This document shows positions 49,880 to 59,754 of a stretch of DNA of 64,000 bases, piece by piece. Within the stretch, counting starts at the first letter, position 1, and every line of letters starts with the position of its first letter. The position numbers and the translations under genes were made by a program. The stretch lies in the NCBI GenBank assembly GCA_013416405.1, contig JACCET010000005.1, positions 62,001-126,000 on the forward strand. The letters run 5' to 3'. Source of the DNA: Alcaligenaceae bacterium (lineage in GTDB: Bacteria > Pseudomonadota > Gammaproteobacteria > Burkholderiales > Burkholderiaceae_B). The notes below the pieces were generated by a model. That model made no database searches and was not told the DNA's origin. It worked only from the letters and a program-made list of their open reading frames with translations.

Positions 49880-50238
49880 TCGGTCGCCGTTTACGGTTTC
49901 TTGCGGCCGCATTTTGTAATTTATACCGTTGACTGGTTTCTTGCATGGTGTAAGTGTCTGCGCCGAACTGTGCTCCGCTCGCTGCGCCCCCTTCGGGGGT
50001 ACCCTTGCAAGCGCCATTCGTCGGGGTCGGGCGTGAACTCGCCATCCAGCGGTCGAACGGTACTTATTGGTTGGTTGGTCGCTGCTTTGTTGCCACTGGC
50101 TTGGGTCAGCGGCATACGCTGATTTGACGCACAGGCAGCGCAGCGACGGACGTCCAGCTCCATGCATGCTCCACCTACAAACCGTAACACGCCCCGTAGA
50201 GGCGCCAACCGTCGCTAAGGCATTGACCCGCACCCTAA
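49880..50238. other. Non-coding stretch between maeB and the inverted repeat
   Basis: I find no supported gene. A stem CCCCC-TTC-GGGGG lies at 49987-49999 about 107 bases after maeB, without a T-run. Open frames here on both strands show repetitive Arg/Pro/Gly composition and no domain, so they look like by-products of GC-rich DNA. The stretch may belong with the following inverted repeat as one intergenic repeat element. Confidence 0.5.
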
Positions 50239-50476
50239 GGCGTCAGGCCGTTCGACTGCGACAAACTTCTGTGGCCGCCGTGTGCTGGGTCTTGTGGACC
50301 GGGCTGCGGCGACTTTCGGGGCGGAGCGAGCCGTAGGCGAAGGCAGCCCGAATGGGCGAACGAGCAAGGCGATGCGGTGTTCGGCGCGCAGGCGCCGAAC
50401 CCGTCACGAGGAGCAAAGCCCGGTCCACAAGACCCAGCACACGCCATAGAACCAAGCAGTCGAACCGCCTGACGCC
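50239..50476. repeat. Large imperfect inverted repeat between maeB and tauE
   Basis: Three nested paired blocks: 50239-50259 with 50456-50476 (20 of 21 pairs), a short weaker block (50266-50275 with 50445-50454 approximately), and 50280-50305 with 50417-50442 (26 of 26, a perfect match). The 111-base interior contains its own perfect stem, 50379-50387 with 50392-50400. The right arm ends 6 bases before the tauE stop codon. The form suggests a small mobile (MITE-like) or family-specific intergenic repeat, or a very large RNA hairpin. No transposase is present. Confidence 0.8.
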
Positions 50477-50481
50477 GCGCT

Positions 50482-51249
50482 CTACCACCAACCCTTAATA
50501 AGCATATAAACACCCACGACAGCCAGGCTGATCAGAAAGCAGCGTCGGAAAACGGCCGGGGCCAGAGAATGGCGCAGGCGTGTACCGACCCCCATGCCGA
50601 TCAACGCGGGTACCAGCATAATCAGCGACGCGCCGGCCGCGCCCATGGAATAACTGTCATTCAGCCACAGGCCGGCCGCCAAAGCCACCGTGGACACCGT
50701 GAACGACACCCCCATGGCCTGAATCAGCTCATCACGGGCCAGCCCCAGGGACTGCAGATAAGGCACGGCGGGTACGACAAAAACACCGGTGGCCGCCGTG
50801 ATGAATCCGGTCATGACACCCACCAGCGGGCCCAGCCACCCTTCTATCTTCCCGGGTACCGTGAAGGGCCGGCCAAACATCGCCCAGGCCGAGTAGGCGA
50901 GCAACGCCAGCCCCAAAGACACGGCCGCCCAGGCCCCCGCCGGAGCGCCCAGCATCACCGCACCGGCCAGCGTGCCTGCAATAACGCCCACCTGCATGCC
51001 GCCTATCCTTCGTAGCATGGGCGCAAGACCCGAAAAAGGCCGGGTTTGCCACACATTGGTCACCAACGACGGAATCACCAGCAAGGTGGCAGCATGCGCA
51101 GGCAGCATGAAGAGCGACAGCAGCGCCATGGAAATAGTCGGCAGACCCAAGCCCACTACCCCCTTCACCAAGCCGGCCAGCACAAACACCAAGATCACGA
51201 GCCAGACCAACGGCAGCGCATAACCATCGAGTAGTTCAGTCAATATCAT
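50482..51249 (-). CDS. TauE/SafE-family anion exporter
   Basis: DUF81/TauE-SafE membrane protein of 255 residues with about eight hydrophobic segments. The first half shows VFVLAGLVKGVVGLGLPTISMALLS, and the second half begins with GPLVGVMTGFITAATGVFVVPAVPYL, the duplicated-half pattern of the family. Members export sulfite, sulfoacetate or other organic anions. It might export sulfite released by Xsc, but it is 41 kb from xsc, so this is only an option. It is divergent from the LysR gene, which probably controls it. Confidence 0.8.
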   Translation of the reverse strand: MILTELLDGYALPLVWLVILVFVLAGLVKGVVGLGLPTISMALLSLFMLPAHAATLLVIPSLVTNVWQTRPFSGLAPMLRRIGGMQVGVIAGTLAGAVMLGAPAGAWAAVSLGLALLAYSAWAMFGRPFTVPGKIEGWLGPLVGVMTGFITAATGVFVVPAVPYLQSLGLARDELIQAMGVSFTVSTVALAAGLWLNDSYSMGAAGASLIMLVPALIGMGVGTRLRHSLAPAVFRRCFLISLAVVGVYMLIKGWW

Positions 51250-51373
51250 CAGCGATTCCGGAATAAATCTTAAAGAAATGGAATTTCCGTATTCTGGCGC
51301 CTGATCAGCCTTCAGGAAATGCGGCTTTATCTAAGTCTGCCTATGGCTGAACCTTAACCTGACGGATGAACAC

Positions 51374-52300
51374 ATGCTAAGATTTTTCATGCGTTTCGAC
51401 CTGACCGACCTGCGCCTGTTCCTGAATATTCACGAGGCAGGCACCATTACGGATGGCGCCCAGCGTTCACACATGACACTGGCCTCTGCCAGCGAGCGCG
51501 TCAAAGGCATGGAAGAGGCAGTGGGTGTGTTGCTGTTAGTGCGCGGCCGGCGCGGCGTGCAGCTAACACCCGCCGGCCGTACTCTGCTGCATCATGCACG
51601 CGCAGTGCTGCGTCAGGTCGATCATATGCGCGGCGAACTTGACCTGTATGGCCAGGGCCTGAAGGGGCATGTGCGCCTGCTCTGCAACACCGCCGCACTG
51701 AGCGAATACCTGCCCGGCATTCTTAGCGGCTTTCTGGCCCGGCATCCACAGATTTCAATCGATCTGGAAGAAAGGATGAGCTATGACATTGTCGATGCGA
51801 TACGCTCAGGGATCGCCGACATTGGCATCGTGGCCGACTCCGTCGCTCTGGACGGCCTGGAAACCCATATGTTTCGCCGCGATCCTCTGGCATTGATCGT
51901 GGCGCGCAACCATGAACTCGCGCCATGCCATTCGATCAGCCTGGCCGAAGTGGCACACCATGATTTCATAGGCTTGACCGAAGGCAGCGCATTGCAAGAG
52001 CACATTACACATCATGCCCGCAGAGCCGGTAAGCGCCTGAGCTATCGGGTTCGCCTGCGTAGCCTGGATGCGGTTTGCCAAATGGTTGGCCAAAACATCG
52101 GCATTGCCGTGGTTCCCAAGGCGACCGCAGTGCGCTGCGCCAGAACGGCACGGGTGAAAAGGATAGTCCTGAGTGACGCCTGGGCCTGTCGCGACTTGGT
52201 GCTGTGCGTGCGCTCATCGACCGAGCTGCCGATTTATGTCAGGCAGATGATGGCATGCATTCTGGAGAATGCTGTCCCGCCGCTCAAGCTTGAGCGATGA
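51374..52300 (+). CDS. LysR-family transcriptional regulator
   Basis: Regulator of 308 residues. The N-terminal winged helix is LRLFLNIHEAGTITDGAQRSHM followed by ASASERVKGMEEAVGVLLL, and the C-terminal substrate-binding domain contains LSEYLPGILSGFLARHPQISIDLE. The ATG at 51374 follows GACGGA; a second ATG lies at 51389. It is divergent from tauE (124 bases) and is followed after 60 bases by the hydrolase gene, so it may control both. Confidence 0.9.
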   Translation: MLRFFMRFDLTDLRLFLNIHEAGTITDGAQRSHMTLASASERVKGMEEAVGVLLLVRGRRGVQLTPAGRTLLHHARAVLRQVDHMRGELDLYGQGLKGHVRLLCNTAALSEYLPGILSGFLARHPQISIDLEERMSYDIVDAIRSGIADIGIVADSVALDGLETHMFRRDPLALIVARNHELAPCHSISLAEVAHHDFIGLTEGSALQEHITHHARRAGKRLSYRVRLRSLDAVCQMVGQNIGIAVVPKATAVRCARTARVKRIVLSDAWACRDLVLCVRSSTELPIYVRQMMACILENAVPPLKLER

Positions 52301-52360
52301 TTCGCTATACTTGAAATGCTCCATTTTCCGTAGACTGCAGCAACCTCTCAAGGAGAAACC

Positions 52361-53590
52361 ATGGGAAGCAGCCTTGAACGCGGACGCACCCGGGTAGCCG
52401 GATTCACTGATCCTGAAATGGATTTTCAGCTGATGCGTCAGCTAGGTGCGTCACGGTACGGTGGTGCTTCGGTCGGTGAGTGTCTGGCCCTGGCGCGCGG
52501 CATAGAAAGCGGTGCGCCAGACTCCTGGGTTACGGCCTTTGCGGCCACCGCCCGGCGTCAGGAAGACGATGCCCAAAGGCGCGCCGCACACGGGCATGCC
52601 ATCAGCGCACACGATCAATACCTGGTGGCCTGCAACAGCTATCGCGCCGCCGAATACTACACCCGGATCAACGATCCGAAACATACGGAATATGGCCTGA
52701 AAAGCAGGTCGTGCTTTCTTGCCGCAATGGGTTTGCAAAGCAATGCCTTCGATGTCGTCGAGTTGCCCTTCGGCACCACTCCCCTGCCGGCCTACCTGAT
52801 CCGGCCGTCGTCAAAGGCCGGGCATAAGCTGAAAACACTGATGATCATCAGCGGCTACGACGGCACCCTGGAAGAAACCTACCTGGCATATGGCCGGGCA
52901 GCGCTGGAACGCGGCTATCAGCTCATGCTCTTCGCCGGTCCCGGGCAAATGGATACCATGCGCTTTTATCCCAAGCTGCATTTCATTCCCGAATACGAAC
53001 GGGTAGCCGCCGCCGCTTTAGACTACCTCCTGGCCCGCCCTGAAACGGATCCCGAACATGTGGCGCTAATGGGCATCAGTTTCGGTGGCTATTTCACCAT
53101 CAGAATGGCGGCGCACGAACCCCGCATCAAAGCCTTGATCGCCAATTCGCCCATTGTTGATCTGCATGCCTATATGACAGCTTTTGTTGGATTCGACCCG
53201 GCAAAAATGGAAGACCAAGACGACTTCCTGCTAATCGATATCGACTATATACCGGACAATGTCATGCCACCGCAAACACGAGAAATGACACAAAACCTGA
53301 TGCTGCGCTTTGGTTGCGACAGCTTCAAGCAAACTTATCAACGTCTTATGGATTTTCGCGTTAGCGACCAACAGTTGGCAAATATCCGATGCCCCGCGCT
53401 GGCACTGGCCGGCGCCGGAGAAGGGCCACAACCCTTGGCTCAGTATGAACATTTTCAAGCACAGGTATCGGGGCCGGTGAGCGCCCATTTGTTCACCGAC
53501 GAGGAAGGTGCCGATGGGCATTGTCAAACGGGGAATCTGGCGTATTCGGCAGCCGTATCCATGGACTGGCTGGACGAAACCTGGGCGTAA
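52361..53590 (+). CDS. Alpha/beta hydrolase, FrsA/acylaminoacyl-peptidase-like
   Basis: Soluble hydrolase of 409 residues. A helical N-terminal cap (about residues 1-150) precedes the alpha/beta core. The nucleophile is Ser240 in MGISFGGYFT, and His387 in GADGHCQTG is the likely catalytic histidine; an oxyanion-type segment is ISGYDGTLEE. The layout resembles FrsA/DUF1100 enzymes and 2,6-dihydroxypseudooxynicotine hydrolase, which cleaves a C-C bond, but the substrate here is unknown. An AAGGAG site precedes the ATG. It follows the LysR gene and converges on gltA. Confidence 0.8.
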   Translation: MGSSLERGRTRVAGFTDPEMDFQLMRQLGASRYGGASVGECLALARGIESGAPDSWVTAFAATARRQEDDAQRRAAHGHAISAHDQYLVACNSYRAAEYYTRINDPKHTEYGLKSRSCFLAAMGLQSNAFDVVELPFGTTPLPAYLIRPSSKAGHKLKTLMIISGYDGTLEETYLAYGRAALERGYQLMLFAGPGQMDTMRFYPKLHFIPEYERVAAAALDYLLARPETDPEHVALMGISFGGYFTIRMAAHEPRIKALIANSPIVDLHAYMTAFVGFDPAKMEDQDDFLLIDIDYIPDNVMPPQTREMTQNLMLRFGCDSFKQTYQRLMDFRVSDQQLANIRCPALALAGAGEGPQPLAQYEHFQAQVSGPVSAHLFTDEEGADGHCQTGNLAYSAAVSMDWLDETWA

Positions 53591-53680
53591 AGCCCCTTGA
53601 GCAGGTGCCTGGCGGGGGCTCTACACCCGATCAGGCACCCTTTTGCCTGGCGCACATGGCGTGGCCAGGCGTGCAACGCA

Positions 53681-54985
53681 TTAGCGCTGAGCGGGTACGT
53701 CGCGGCTTTGCGGCCCGGTGTACAACTGACGAGGACGACCGATTTTGTAGTCGGGATCGGACAACATTTCGCTCCATTGCGCAATCCAGCCCACTGTGCG
53801 CGCCAAGGCAAAGATGGCGGTGAACAGCGATGTGGGAATGCCAATAGCGCGCTGAACGATGCCCGAATAGAAGTCCACGTTCGGATACAGTTTACGCTGA
53901 ACAAAATAAGGATCTTCAAGCGCAATACGTTCGAGTTCCATGGCCAGCTTGAACAAAGGATCGTTTTCCAGGCCCAGTGCAGCCAGTACTTCTTTGCAGG
54001 TTTCCTGCATGAGCTTGGCACGTGGATCGTAGTTCTTGTAAACACGGTGACCAAAGCCCATCAGGCGCACGCCCGAGTTCTTGTCCTTGACCTTTTCCAT
54101 GAATTCGCCGACTTTGTCGATGCCGCCATTGGCTTGCAGCTCTTCGAGCATTTGCAGGCAGGCTTCGTTGGCGCCGCCGTGAGCCGGGCCCCACAGGCAG
54201 GCAACACCGGCGGCAATGGCCGCAAACGGGTTGGTACCTGAGGAACCGCACAGGCGAACCGTGGACGTGGAGGCGTTTTGCTCGTGATCGGCATGCAGGA
54301 TGAAAATACGATCCAGTGCGCGCTCGACGACCTCGTTGACTTTATAGTCTTCGCAAGGCGTGGCAAACATCATGTGCAGAAAGTTGCCGGTGTACGACAA
54401 ATCATTCTTGGGATAGATGTACGGCTGACCCTGGGAGTGCTTGTACGCCATCGCCACCAGAGTAGGCATCTTGGCGATAAGGCGTATGGCCGAGACATGG
54501 CGATGATGCGGATCGGTGATGTCGGTGGAGTCGTGATAGAAAGCCGACAGCGCGCCTACCAGGCCCGTCAGCACAGCCATGGGATGCGCATCGCGGCGGA
54601 AGCCTTGCAGAAAAATACGCATTTGCTCGTGAACCATGGTGTGGTTGGTGACCAGCGAGTCGAACTCCTGCTTCTGGGTGCCGTCGGGCAACTCACCGTT
54701 CAGGATCAGGTAGCAGATATCAAGAAAATCGCATTTCTGCGCAAGCTGATCAATAGGATAGCCGCGATAAAGCAGCTCACCCTTGTCGCCGTCGATATAG
54801 GTAATGCCCGACTCGCACGCTGCCGTGGAGAGGAAACCTGGATCGTAGGTAAACATGTCGGTCTGGCCGTACAGTTTACGGATGTCAATGACATCGGGGC
54901 CGACCGTACCTTGATAAACAGGAAATTCTATCGGTGCGGAACCATCCGAAAACGATAGCGTGGCTTTCTTATCTGACAATTGCAT
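53681..54985 (-). CDS. gltA: Citrate synthase
   Basis: Condenses acetyl-CoA and oxaloacetate. The protein has 434 residues, type II (Gram-negative, NADH-sensitive in homologues). Conserved catalytic blocks are [30 protein letters not shown] and [15 protein letters not shown], holding the two histidines and the aspartate side. I chose the ATG at 54985, preceded by AAGGAAGG, over an open start at 55141. It follows sdhE by 19 bases at the end of the sdh operon. Confidence 0.97.
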   Translation of the reverse strand: MQLSDKKATLSFSDGSAPIEFPVYQGTVGPDVIDIRKLYGQTDMFTYDPGFLSTAACESGITYIDGDKGELLYRGYPIDQLAQKCDFLDICYLILNGELPDGTQKQEFDSLVTNHTMVHEQMRIFLQGFRRDAHPMAVLTGLVGALSAFYHDSTDITDPHHRHVSAIRLIAKMPTLVAMAYKHSQGQPYIYPKNDLSYTGNFLHMMFATPCEDYKVNEVVERALDRIFILHADHEQNASTSTVRLCGSSGTNPFAAIAAGVACLWGPAHGGANEACLQMLEELQANGGIDKVGEFMEKVKDKNSGVRLMGFGHRVYKNYDPRAKLMQETCKEVLAALGLENDPLFKLAMELERIALEDPYFVQRKLYPNVDFYSGIVQRAIGIPTSLFTAIFALARTVGWIAQWSEMLSDPDYKIGRPRQLYTGPQSRDVPAQR

Positions 54986-55004
54986 CACAACCTTCCTTAA
55001 AAAA

Positions 55005-55265
55005 TTACAGCTTCTGCATTTGCTCGACCAGTCTGTGAATGTCGGGCGTATCGTATACGCCCGACAACTGAGTTCTGGCCAGCAACACATCAAGCAATTC
55101 GTTATCACCCATCTCGAAAAGTAAAGACAAGGCAGAAACATCTGTGTCGGTCAGCTGGGTTTCGTACTCATCCAGAAACCGGGTGATGATCAGGTCATTT
55201 TCAAGCAGACCGCGACGAGCGCGCCAACGCAGGCGCGCGCGTTCAAGCTCTGATAACTTGCTCAT
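55005..55265 (-). CDS. sdhE: FAD assembly factor SdhE
   Basis: Small protein of 86 residues that helps flavinylation of SdhA. The RGxxE motif is present as RRGLLEND, and the rest follows the family ([27 protein letters not shown]). It lies between sdhB and gltA. Confidence 0.93.
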   Translation of the reverse strand: MSKLSELERARLRWRARRGLLENDLIITRFLDEYETQLTDTDVSALSLLFEMGDNELLDVLLARTQLSGVYDTPDIHRLVEQMQKL

Positions 55266-55280
55266 CGGACATCCTGAACT

Positions 55281-55997
55281 TTATATAGCACGGCGAGCCA
55301 GCATCTCTTTGATCTTTCCGATGGCCAGAGATGGGTTCAACCCCTTGGGACAGACATCGGCGCAATTCATGATGGTATGGCAGCGGAACAAACGGTAAGG
55401 ATCTTCGAGATTATCGAGACGCTCGCCAGTGGCTTCGTCGCGGCTGTCGGCGATAAAGCGATAGGCCTGCAACAGACCGGCCGGCCCGACGAATTTGTCG
55501 GGGTTCCACCAGAAGGACGGGCAGGCGGTCGAGCAGCAGGCGCACAGAATGCACTCGTACAGCCCGTCGAGCTCTTCGCGCGCCTCGGGGGTTTGCAGGC
55601 GCTCTTTTTCGGGTGGCGGCTGGTCGTTGATCAGGAATGGCTTGATCGAATGATACTGATTGAAGAAGTGAGTCATGTCGACAATCAGGTCGCGCACAAC
55701 CGGCAGCCCGGGCAAAGGCTTGAGCACAATGGGTTCCTTGAGCTCAAGCAGGTTGGTCGTGCAGGCCAGACCATTCTTGCCATTGATATTCATGGCATCG
55801 GAACCGCAGACCCCTTCACGGCAGGAACGGCGCAGCGCCAGGCTATCGTCGACATCGTTCTTGATGCGAATGATGGCATCGAGCAGCATCTTGTCGGTAG
55901 GCTGGAGCTCGACCTCGAGCTTTTGCATGTAAGGACGCTCGTCTTTGTCTGGATCGTAGCGGTAGATTTCAAATTTTACGGTACGTTTTTGGCTCAT
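55281..55997 (-). CDS. sdhB: Succinate dehydrogenase iron-sulfur subunit
   Basis: Electron-transfer subunit of complex II, 238 residues. The [2Fe-2S] ligands lie in [13 protein letters not shown] and a later cysteine, and the [4Fe-4S] and [3Fe-4S] ligands lie in [17 protein letters not shown] and [17 protein letters not shown]. It is 13 bases after sdhA and 15 before sdhE. Confidence 0.97.
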   Translation of the reverse strand: MSQKRTVKFEIYRYDPDKDERPYMQKLEVELQPTDKMLLDAIIRIKNDVDDSLALRRSCREGVCGSDAMNINGKNGLACTTNLLELKEPIVLKPLPGLPVVRDLIVDMTHFFNQYHSIKPFLINDQPPPEKERLQTPEAREELDGLYECILCACCSTACPSFWWNPDKFVGPAGLLQAYRFIADSRDEATGERLDNLEDPYRLFRCHTIMNCADVCPKGLNPSLAIGKIKEMLARRAI

Positions 55998-56010
55998 TTC
56001 AATATCCTGC

Positions 56011-57786
56011 TTAGAAGGTCCGCGCTTTGGGCGGGAAGCTGTCTACGGTAAGCGGCTTCATGGTGACCGGCTTGTACTCAAGACGACTTCCTTCCGAGTA
56101 CCACAAGGTATGGCGCAACCAGTTTTCGTCATCACGCTCGGGATGGTCGCTGAGCGCGTGCGCGCCACGACTTTCGGTGCGGTTGGCTGCAGACTTGGTT
56201 GTGGCACGAGCCACTTCTATCATGTTGGACACTTCCAGCGCTTCGACGCGGGCCGTATTGAAGACCTTGGATTTATCCTTGAAGTAGATGTTATCTACCT
56301 GCTGGGCAACCTCTTCGATGGAGTCAACACCCTTGGCCAGGAGCTCGAGCGTGCGGAAAACGCCGCAATGGTGCTGCATGGACATGCGCATGGCGTTGGC
56401 GACGTCTTGCGTTTTCTCGCCAGAGGTGCGCGACTCGATCTTGTTGACGCGGTCAAGCGAATAGTCGATGCTGGATTCGGGTATGGGCTGATGCGCATGC
56501 TGGCGCTCGGGATGCGTCTGGACGATATGATGACCAGCCGAACGGCCGAACACGATAAGGTCGAGCAAGGAATTGGTACCCAGACGGTTGGCGCCGTGAA
56601 CCGAAGTAGCTGCGCATTCGCCGATGGCGTACAGACCATTGACTGCCGTGGTTTCGCCATTGGCAACGCTGACCACCTGACCATATATATTGGTGGGTAT
56701 GCCGCCCATTTGGTAATGTATGGTTGGCACAACCGGAATCGGATCCTTGATGGGATCGACGTTGGCGAACTTGATGGCAATTTCACGAATGGAAGGCAGG
56801 CGCTTCTGTATGGTTTCGGCACCCAGGTGATCAAGCTTGAGGACCACGTAGCTGCCATCGCCGCAACCCCGGCCCTCTTTGATTTCCTGATCCATCGAGC
56901 GCGATACGAAGTCGCGCGGCGCCAGATCCTTGAGCGTGGGCGCATAGCGCTCCATGAAACGCTCACCGTCTTTATTCAGCAGAATACCGCCCTCGCCGCG
57001 CACACCTTCGGTGATGAGCACGCCGGCACCGGCTACGCCAGTGGGGTGGAACTGCCAGAACTCGAGATCCTGCAAAGGCAGACCGGCGCGTGCCGCCATG
57101 CCCAGGCCGTCGCCGGTGTTGATGAAGGCATTAGTGGACGCTGCCCAGATACGACCGGCGCCGCCGGTGGCCAGCACAGTTTGCTTGGCTTCGAGGACGT
57201 AGATTTCACCGGTTTCCATTTCAAGGGCGGTTACGCCCAGTACGTCGCCGGCCTCGTTGCGCAGCAGGTCGAGCGCCATCCATTCGACAAAGAACTGGGT
57301 ACGCGCTGCAACGTTACGTTGATACAAGGTGTGCAACATGGCATGGCCAGTACGGTCGGCCGCAGCACAGGCGCGCTGTACCGGCTTTTCGCCGAAGTTG
57401 GCGGTATGGCCGCCAAATGGGCGCTGGTAAATCGTGCCGTCGGCGTTGCGGTCAAAGGGCATGCCGAAGTGTTCGAGCTCGTAAACGGCATTGGGCGCCT
57501 CGCGACACATGAACTCGATGGCGTCTTGGTCGCCGAGCCAGTCGGAACCCTTGACGGTATCGTACATATGCCAGTACCAGTTGTCTTCGCTCATGTTGCC
57601 AAGGGACGCACTGACACCGCCCTGGGCCGCCACGGTATGTGAACGCGTAGGAAAAACCTTGGTCAGGACCGCGACTGATAAGCCAGCCTGCGCCAGTTCC
57701 AAAGAGCAACGCATGCCGGCCCCGCCGGCACCAACGACCACCACATCAAACTGGCGGCGTGGTAGGGAATTTTTGACAGCAGCCAC
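56011..57786 (-). CDS. sdhA: Succinate dehydrogenase flavoprotein subunit
   Basis: Catalytic subunit oxidising succinate to fumarate, 591 residues. The FAD motif is [17 protein letters not shown]; the covalent-FAD histidine is in [16 protein letters not shown]. The active-site segments [21 protein letters not shown] and [16 protein letters not shown] are intact. It lies 3 bases after sdhD. Confidence 0.97.
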   Translation of the reverse strand: MAAVKNSLPRRQFDVVVVGAGGAGMRCSLELAQAGLSVAVLTKVFPTRSHTVAAQGGVSASLGNMSEDNWYWHMYDTVKGSDWLGDQDAIEFMCREAPNAVYELEHFGMPFDRNADGTIYQRPFGGHTANFGEKPVQRACAAADRTGHAMLHTLYQRNVAARTQFFVEWMALDLLRNEAGDVLGVTALEMETGEIYVLEAKQTVLATGGAGRIWAASTNAFINTGDGLGMAARAGLPLQDLEFWQFHPTGVAGAGVLITEGVRGEGGILLNKDGERFMERYAPTLKDLAPRDFVSRSMDQEIKEGRGCGDGSYVVLKLDHLGAETIQKRLPSIREIAIKFANVDPIKDPIPVVPTIHYQMGGIPTNIYGQVVSVANGETTAVNGLYAIGECAATSVHGANRLGTNSLLDLIVFGRSAGHHIVQTHPERQHAHQPIPESSIDYSLDRVNKIESRTSGEKTQDVANAMRMSMQHHCGVFRTLELLAKGVDSIEEVAQQVDNIYFKDKSKVFNTARVEALEVSNMIEVARATTKSAANRTESRGAHALSDHPERDDENWLRHTLWYSEGSRLEYKPVTMKPLTVDSFPPKARTF

Positions 57787-57789
57787 GGC

Positions 57790-58170
57790 TTATAAACTCC
57801 AGAGAATTTTTGCGAAATAAACAACGGCGCCGACCAGCCACAAAATGGTCAGAACCTGCAGGAACAGGCGCAAGCCAACCGAACGGACGTAGTCCATCCA
57901 GATGTCACGTACACCTATCCAGGCATGCCAGGCCAGCGACAGGAAAGCCAGCGTAGCCAGCATTTGTCCAACCGGCAGACCCAGGCAGGTGAACGTGAAC
58001 AGCCCACGCCACCCTTCGTAGTTAAGCTCGGGGGTGAACAAGATGCCACCCAGCAGCACCACGGTATAAACGGCCATGATGATGGCGGTAACCCGTTGCG
58101 CGATGAAGTCGAGCGTGCCGTAATGCGCGCCGACGACCAGACGCTTTACACCAATGCGTTCTTGAGCCAT
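57790..58170 (-). CDS. sdhD: Succinate dehydrogenase membrane anchor
   Basis: Integral membrane anchor of complex II, 126 residues with three hydrophobic segments. It carries GAHYGTLDFIAQRVTAIIMAVY at the N-terminus and the haem and quinone-site segment LAWHAWIGVRDIWMDYV. The ATG at 58170 overlaps the sdhC stop codon (TAATG); the frame opens two codons earlier at GTG. Confidence 0.93.
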   Translation of the reverse strand: MAQERIGVKRLVVGAHYGTLDFIAQRVTAIIMAVYTVVLLGGILFTPELNYEGWRGLFTFTCLGLPVGQMLATLAFLSLAWHAWIGVRDIWMDYVRSVGLRLFLQVLTILWLVGAVVYFAKILWSL

Positions 58171-58583
58171 TACCACACCCCAAACAGTTTAAGACCAAAA
58201 ACCAGGGTCAGCGCCAGGCTGACACCGAACACGACTCCGGCTGTTTTTTGAGCCGTATGCTTGTCGTTACCGATATGCAGATCCAGGACTAGGTAACGGA
58301 TGCCGGCGCAAAAGTGATGCAGATAACCCCATATAAGGGCCAGCAATACCAGCTTGCACAAGGGGTTGGCCACCCATGACTGTATGCTGGCAAAGCTTTC
58401 CGGCGAGCCTACGCTAAGCGCGAACAGCGGCAGAATGACCAGCGGAATACAGAGAAACAACAAGGCGCCGCTGACGCGGTGCATGATGGATGATTTTCCT
58501 GCCAGGGGCAGACGGTAGCTCAGGATCTGCGGTACGCTGAGATTGCGAAACTGCGGACGCGGCTTTGAAGCTGAATCGGACAT
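58170..58583 (-). CDS. sdhC: Succinate dehydrogenase cytochrome b556 subunit
   Basis: Membrane subunit of 137 residues. Three hydrophobic helices are seen; the signature SIMHRVSGALLFLCIPLV and the haem-ligand segment LHHFCAGIRYLVLDLH are present. It is the first gene of sdhCDAB-sdhE-gltA, with 96 bases to the upstream gntR gene on the same strand. Confidence 0.95.
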   Translation of the reverse strand: MSDSASKPRPQFRNLSVPQILSYRLPLAGKSSIMHRVSGALLFLCIPLVILPLFALSVGSPESFASIQSWVANPLCKLVLLALIWGYLHHFCAGIRYLVLDLHIGNDKHTAQKTAGVVFGVSLALTLVFGLKLFGVW

Positions 58584-58679
58584 GATGGCCTCGAGTTAAA
58601 ACAAATTAATATATTGCAAAGCGCTACAAGCATTTTCGCCGATTTAGGGCGGATGTACCAAATCGATGAAAAGACCCTT

Positions 58680-59450
58680 TTAATTCAAACTGTTTCGGTA
58701 ATGGAACCGTTCGGTCACATATAAACCCCTGCGCACCTCCATGGGTCGATCCCCGTAGGTATAAGACACGCGCTCTACTTTAAGCAAAGCGCTGCCTGGT
58801 TCAACATCCAGCAGTTGGGCCGGCTCCGGATCGGCGCGGACGGAGCGGATCTTTTCGTCGGCCCGCAGCATGCTGACACCGAATTCCGACTCGAACCAGG
58901 CATACAGCGGACCCTTGTAGCTGGCCAGTGCTTCGGCGGTAAGTCCGCGAAACACAGCAGCGGGTAGCCAGATGTCGTCCAGTATCGTGGGAACCTGGTC
59001 AAACGAAAGCAGGCGCCGAATGTTGATCGCCACGTCGGCGCCTCGTAACTCAAGCAAGGCAGCAATATCGGGTGGAGCCTTGCCGCGTTGGCAATCGAGG
59101 ATCCGACTTCCCGAAACCACGGGTTTGCCATCATCGGAGGTCAGGCGCAGAAAGCGGAAACGCACCTTGGCTTCGTGATGGGTGGCGACAAAAGTGCCTT
59201 TGCCTTGCCGGCGCAGCAGCAGGTTTTCGGCAGCCAGCTCATCGATGGCTTTACGTACCGTGCCCTGGCTGACCTGAAAACGGGCTGCCAGTTCGAGTTC
59301 ACTGGGGATTGCTTCGCCTGGTTTCCAGTCACCCCTATCAAGGCTTTGCAACAGCAAGCCCTTGATCTGTTGGTACAGAGGGCTGAAAGCGGCACTGCTG
59401 GCAGCGCGCTCAGAGATCTGACCACGATCGGTGGAGGGAGCGTCGGACAT
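58680..59450 (-). CDS. GntR-family (HutC-type) transcriptional regulator
   Basis: Regulator of 256 residues with a GntR winged helix (PLYQQIKGLLLQSLDRGDWKP, then AARFQVSQGTVRKAIDEL) and a C-terminal UTRA effector domain (RFLRLTSDDGKPVVSGSRIL). UTRA domains bind small organic ligands. It sits between mdh and the sdh genes on the minus strand, so a role in TCA control is plausible. TATAAGAT elements upstream are likely operators. Confidence 0.88.
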   Translation of the reverse strand: MSDAPSTDRGQISERAASSAAFSPLYQQIKGLLLQSLDRGDWKPGEAIPSELELAARFQVSQGTVRKAIDELAAENLLLRRQGKGTFVATHHEAKVRFRFLRLTSDDGKPVVSGSRILDCQRGKAPPDIAALLELRGADVAINIRRLLSFDQVPTILDDIWLPAAVFRGLTAEALASYKGPLYAWFESEFGVSMLRADEKIRSVRADPEPAQLLDVEPGSALLKVERVSYTYGDRPMEVRRGLYVTERFHYRNSLN

Positions 59451-59754
59451 CGAAAAATCTTATAGGAAAAACGAAAGGTGCCGCTTACAACAAGCTTATG
59501 GAACGCCCGCTATTTTCGCATGCTTGGACGTTTCTGTCTAACACTCTTCTGTCTTATATAAGATATAAGATGTTTGACTGGATACTCGTTTTTCGCTACG
59601 CTAGTGAGTTGTGCTGCGGTGCCTTTGCTTGTGGCACGAGTGCGCGTCATCTCCGCCCGGCCGCTGTCTGCAGCTGATAGGAACGCCCTCAAAAGAATTA
59701 CACTGTCTGTTGTCTCTTCATCCTTCATTTCCAACATCTACCGGGAGATAGTTC
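59451..59754. promoter_or_regulatory. Divergent gntR-mdh control region
   Basis: No gene is seen. It holds the palindrome TCTTATATAAGA (59552-59563) and three copies of TATAAGAT: plus strand at 59557-59564 and 59564-59571, minus strand at 59464-59457 near the gntR start codon. Just downstream is a possible mdh promoter, TTGACT (59574-59579), a 17-base spacer and TACGCT (59597-59602). These suggest GntR autoregulation and control of mdh. Confidence 0.45.

Noticed and set aside
49921-50208. Minus-strand open frame rich in Arg, Pro and Gly between maeB and tauE
   Set aside because: No domain or ribosome-binding site; likely part of an intergenic repeat rather than a protein.
56110-57642. Plus-strand open frame of 510 codons inside sdhA
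   Set aside because: It is antisense to a complete SdhA with all motifs; the length is a by-product of codon use in GC-rich DNA.
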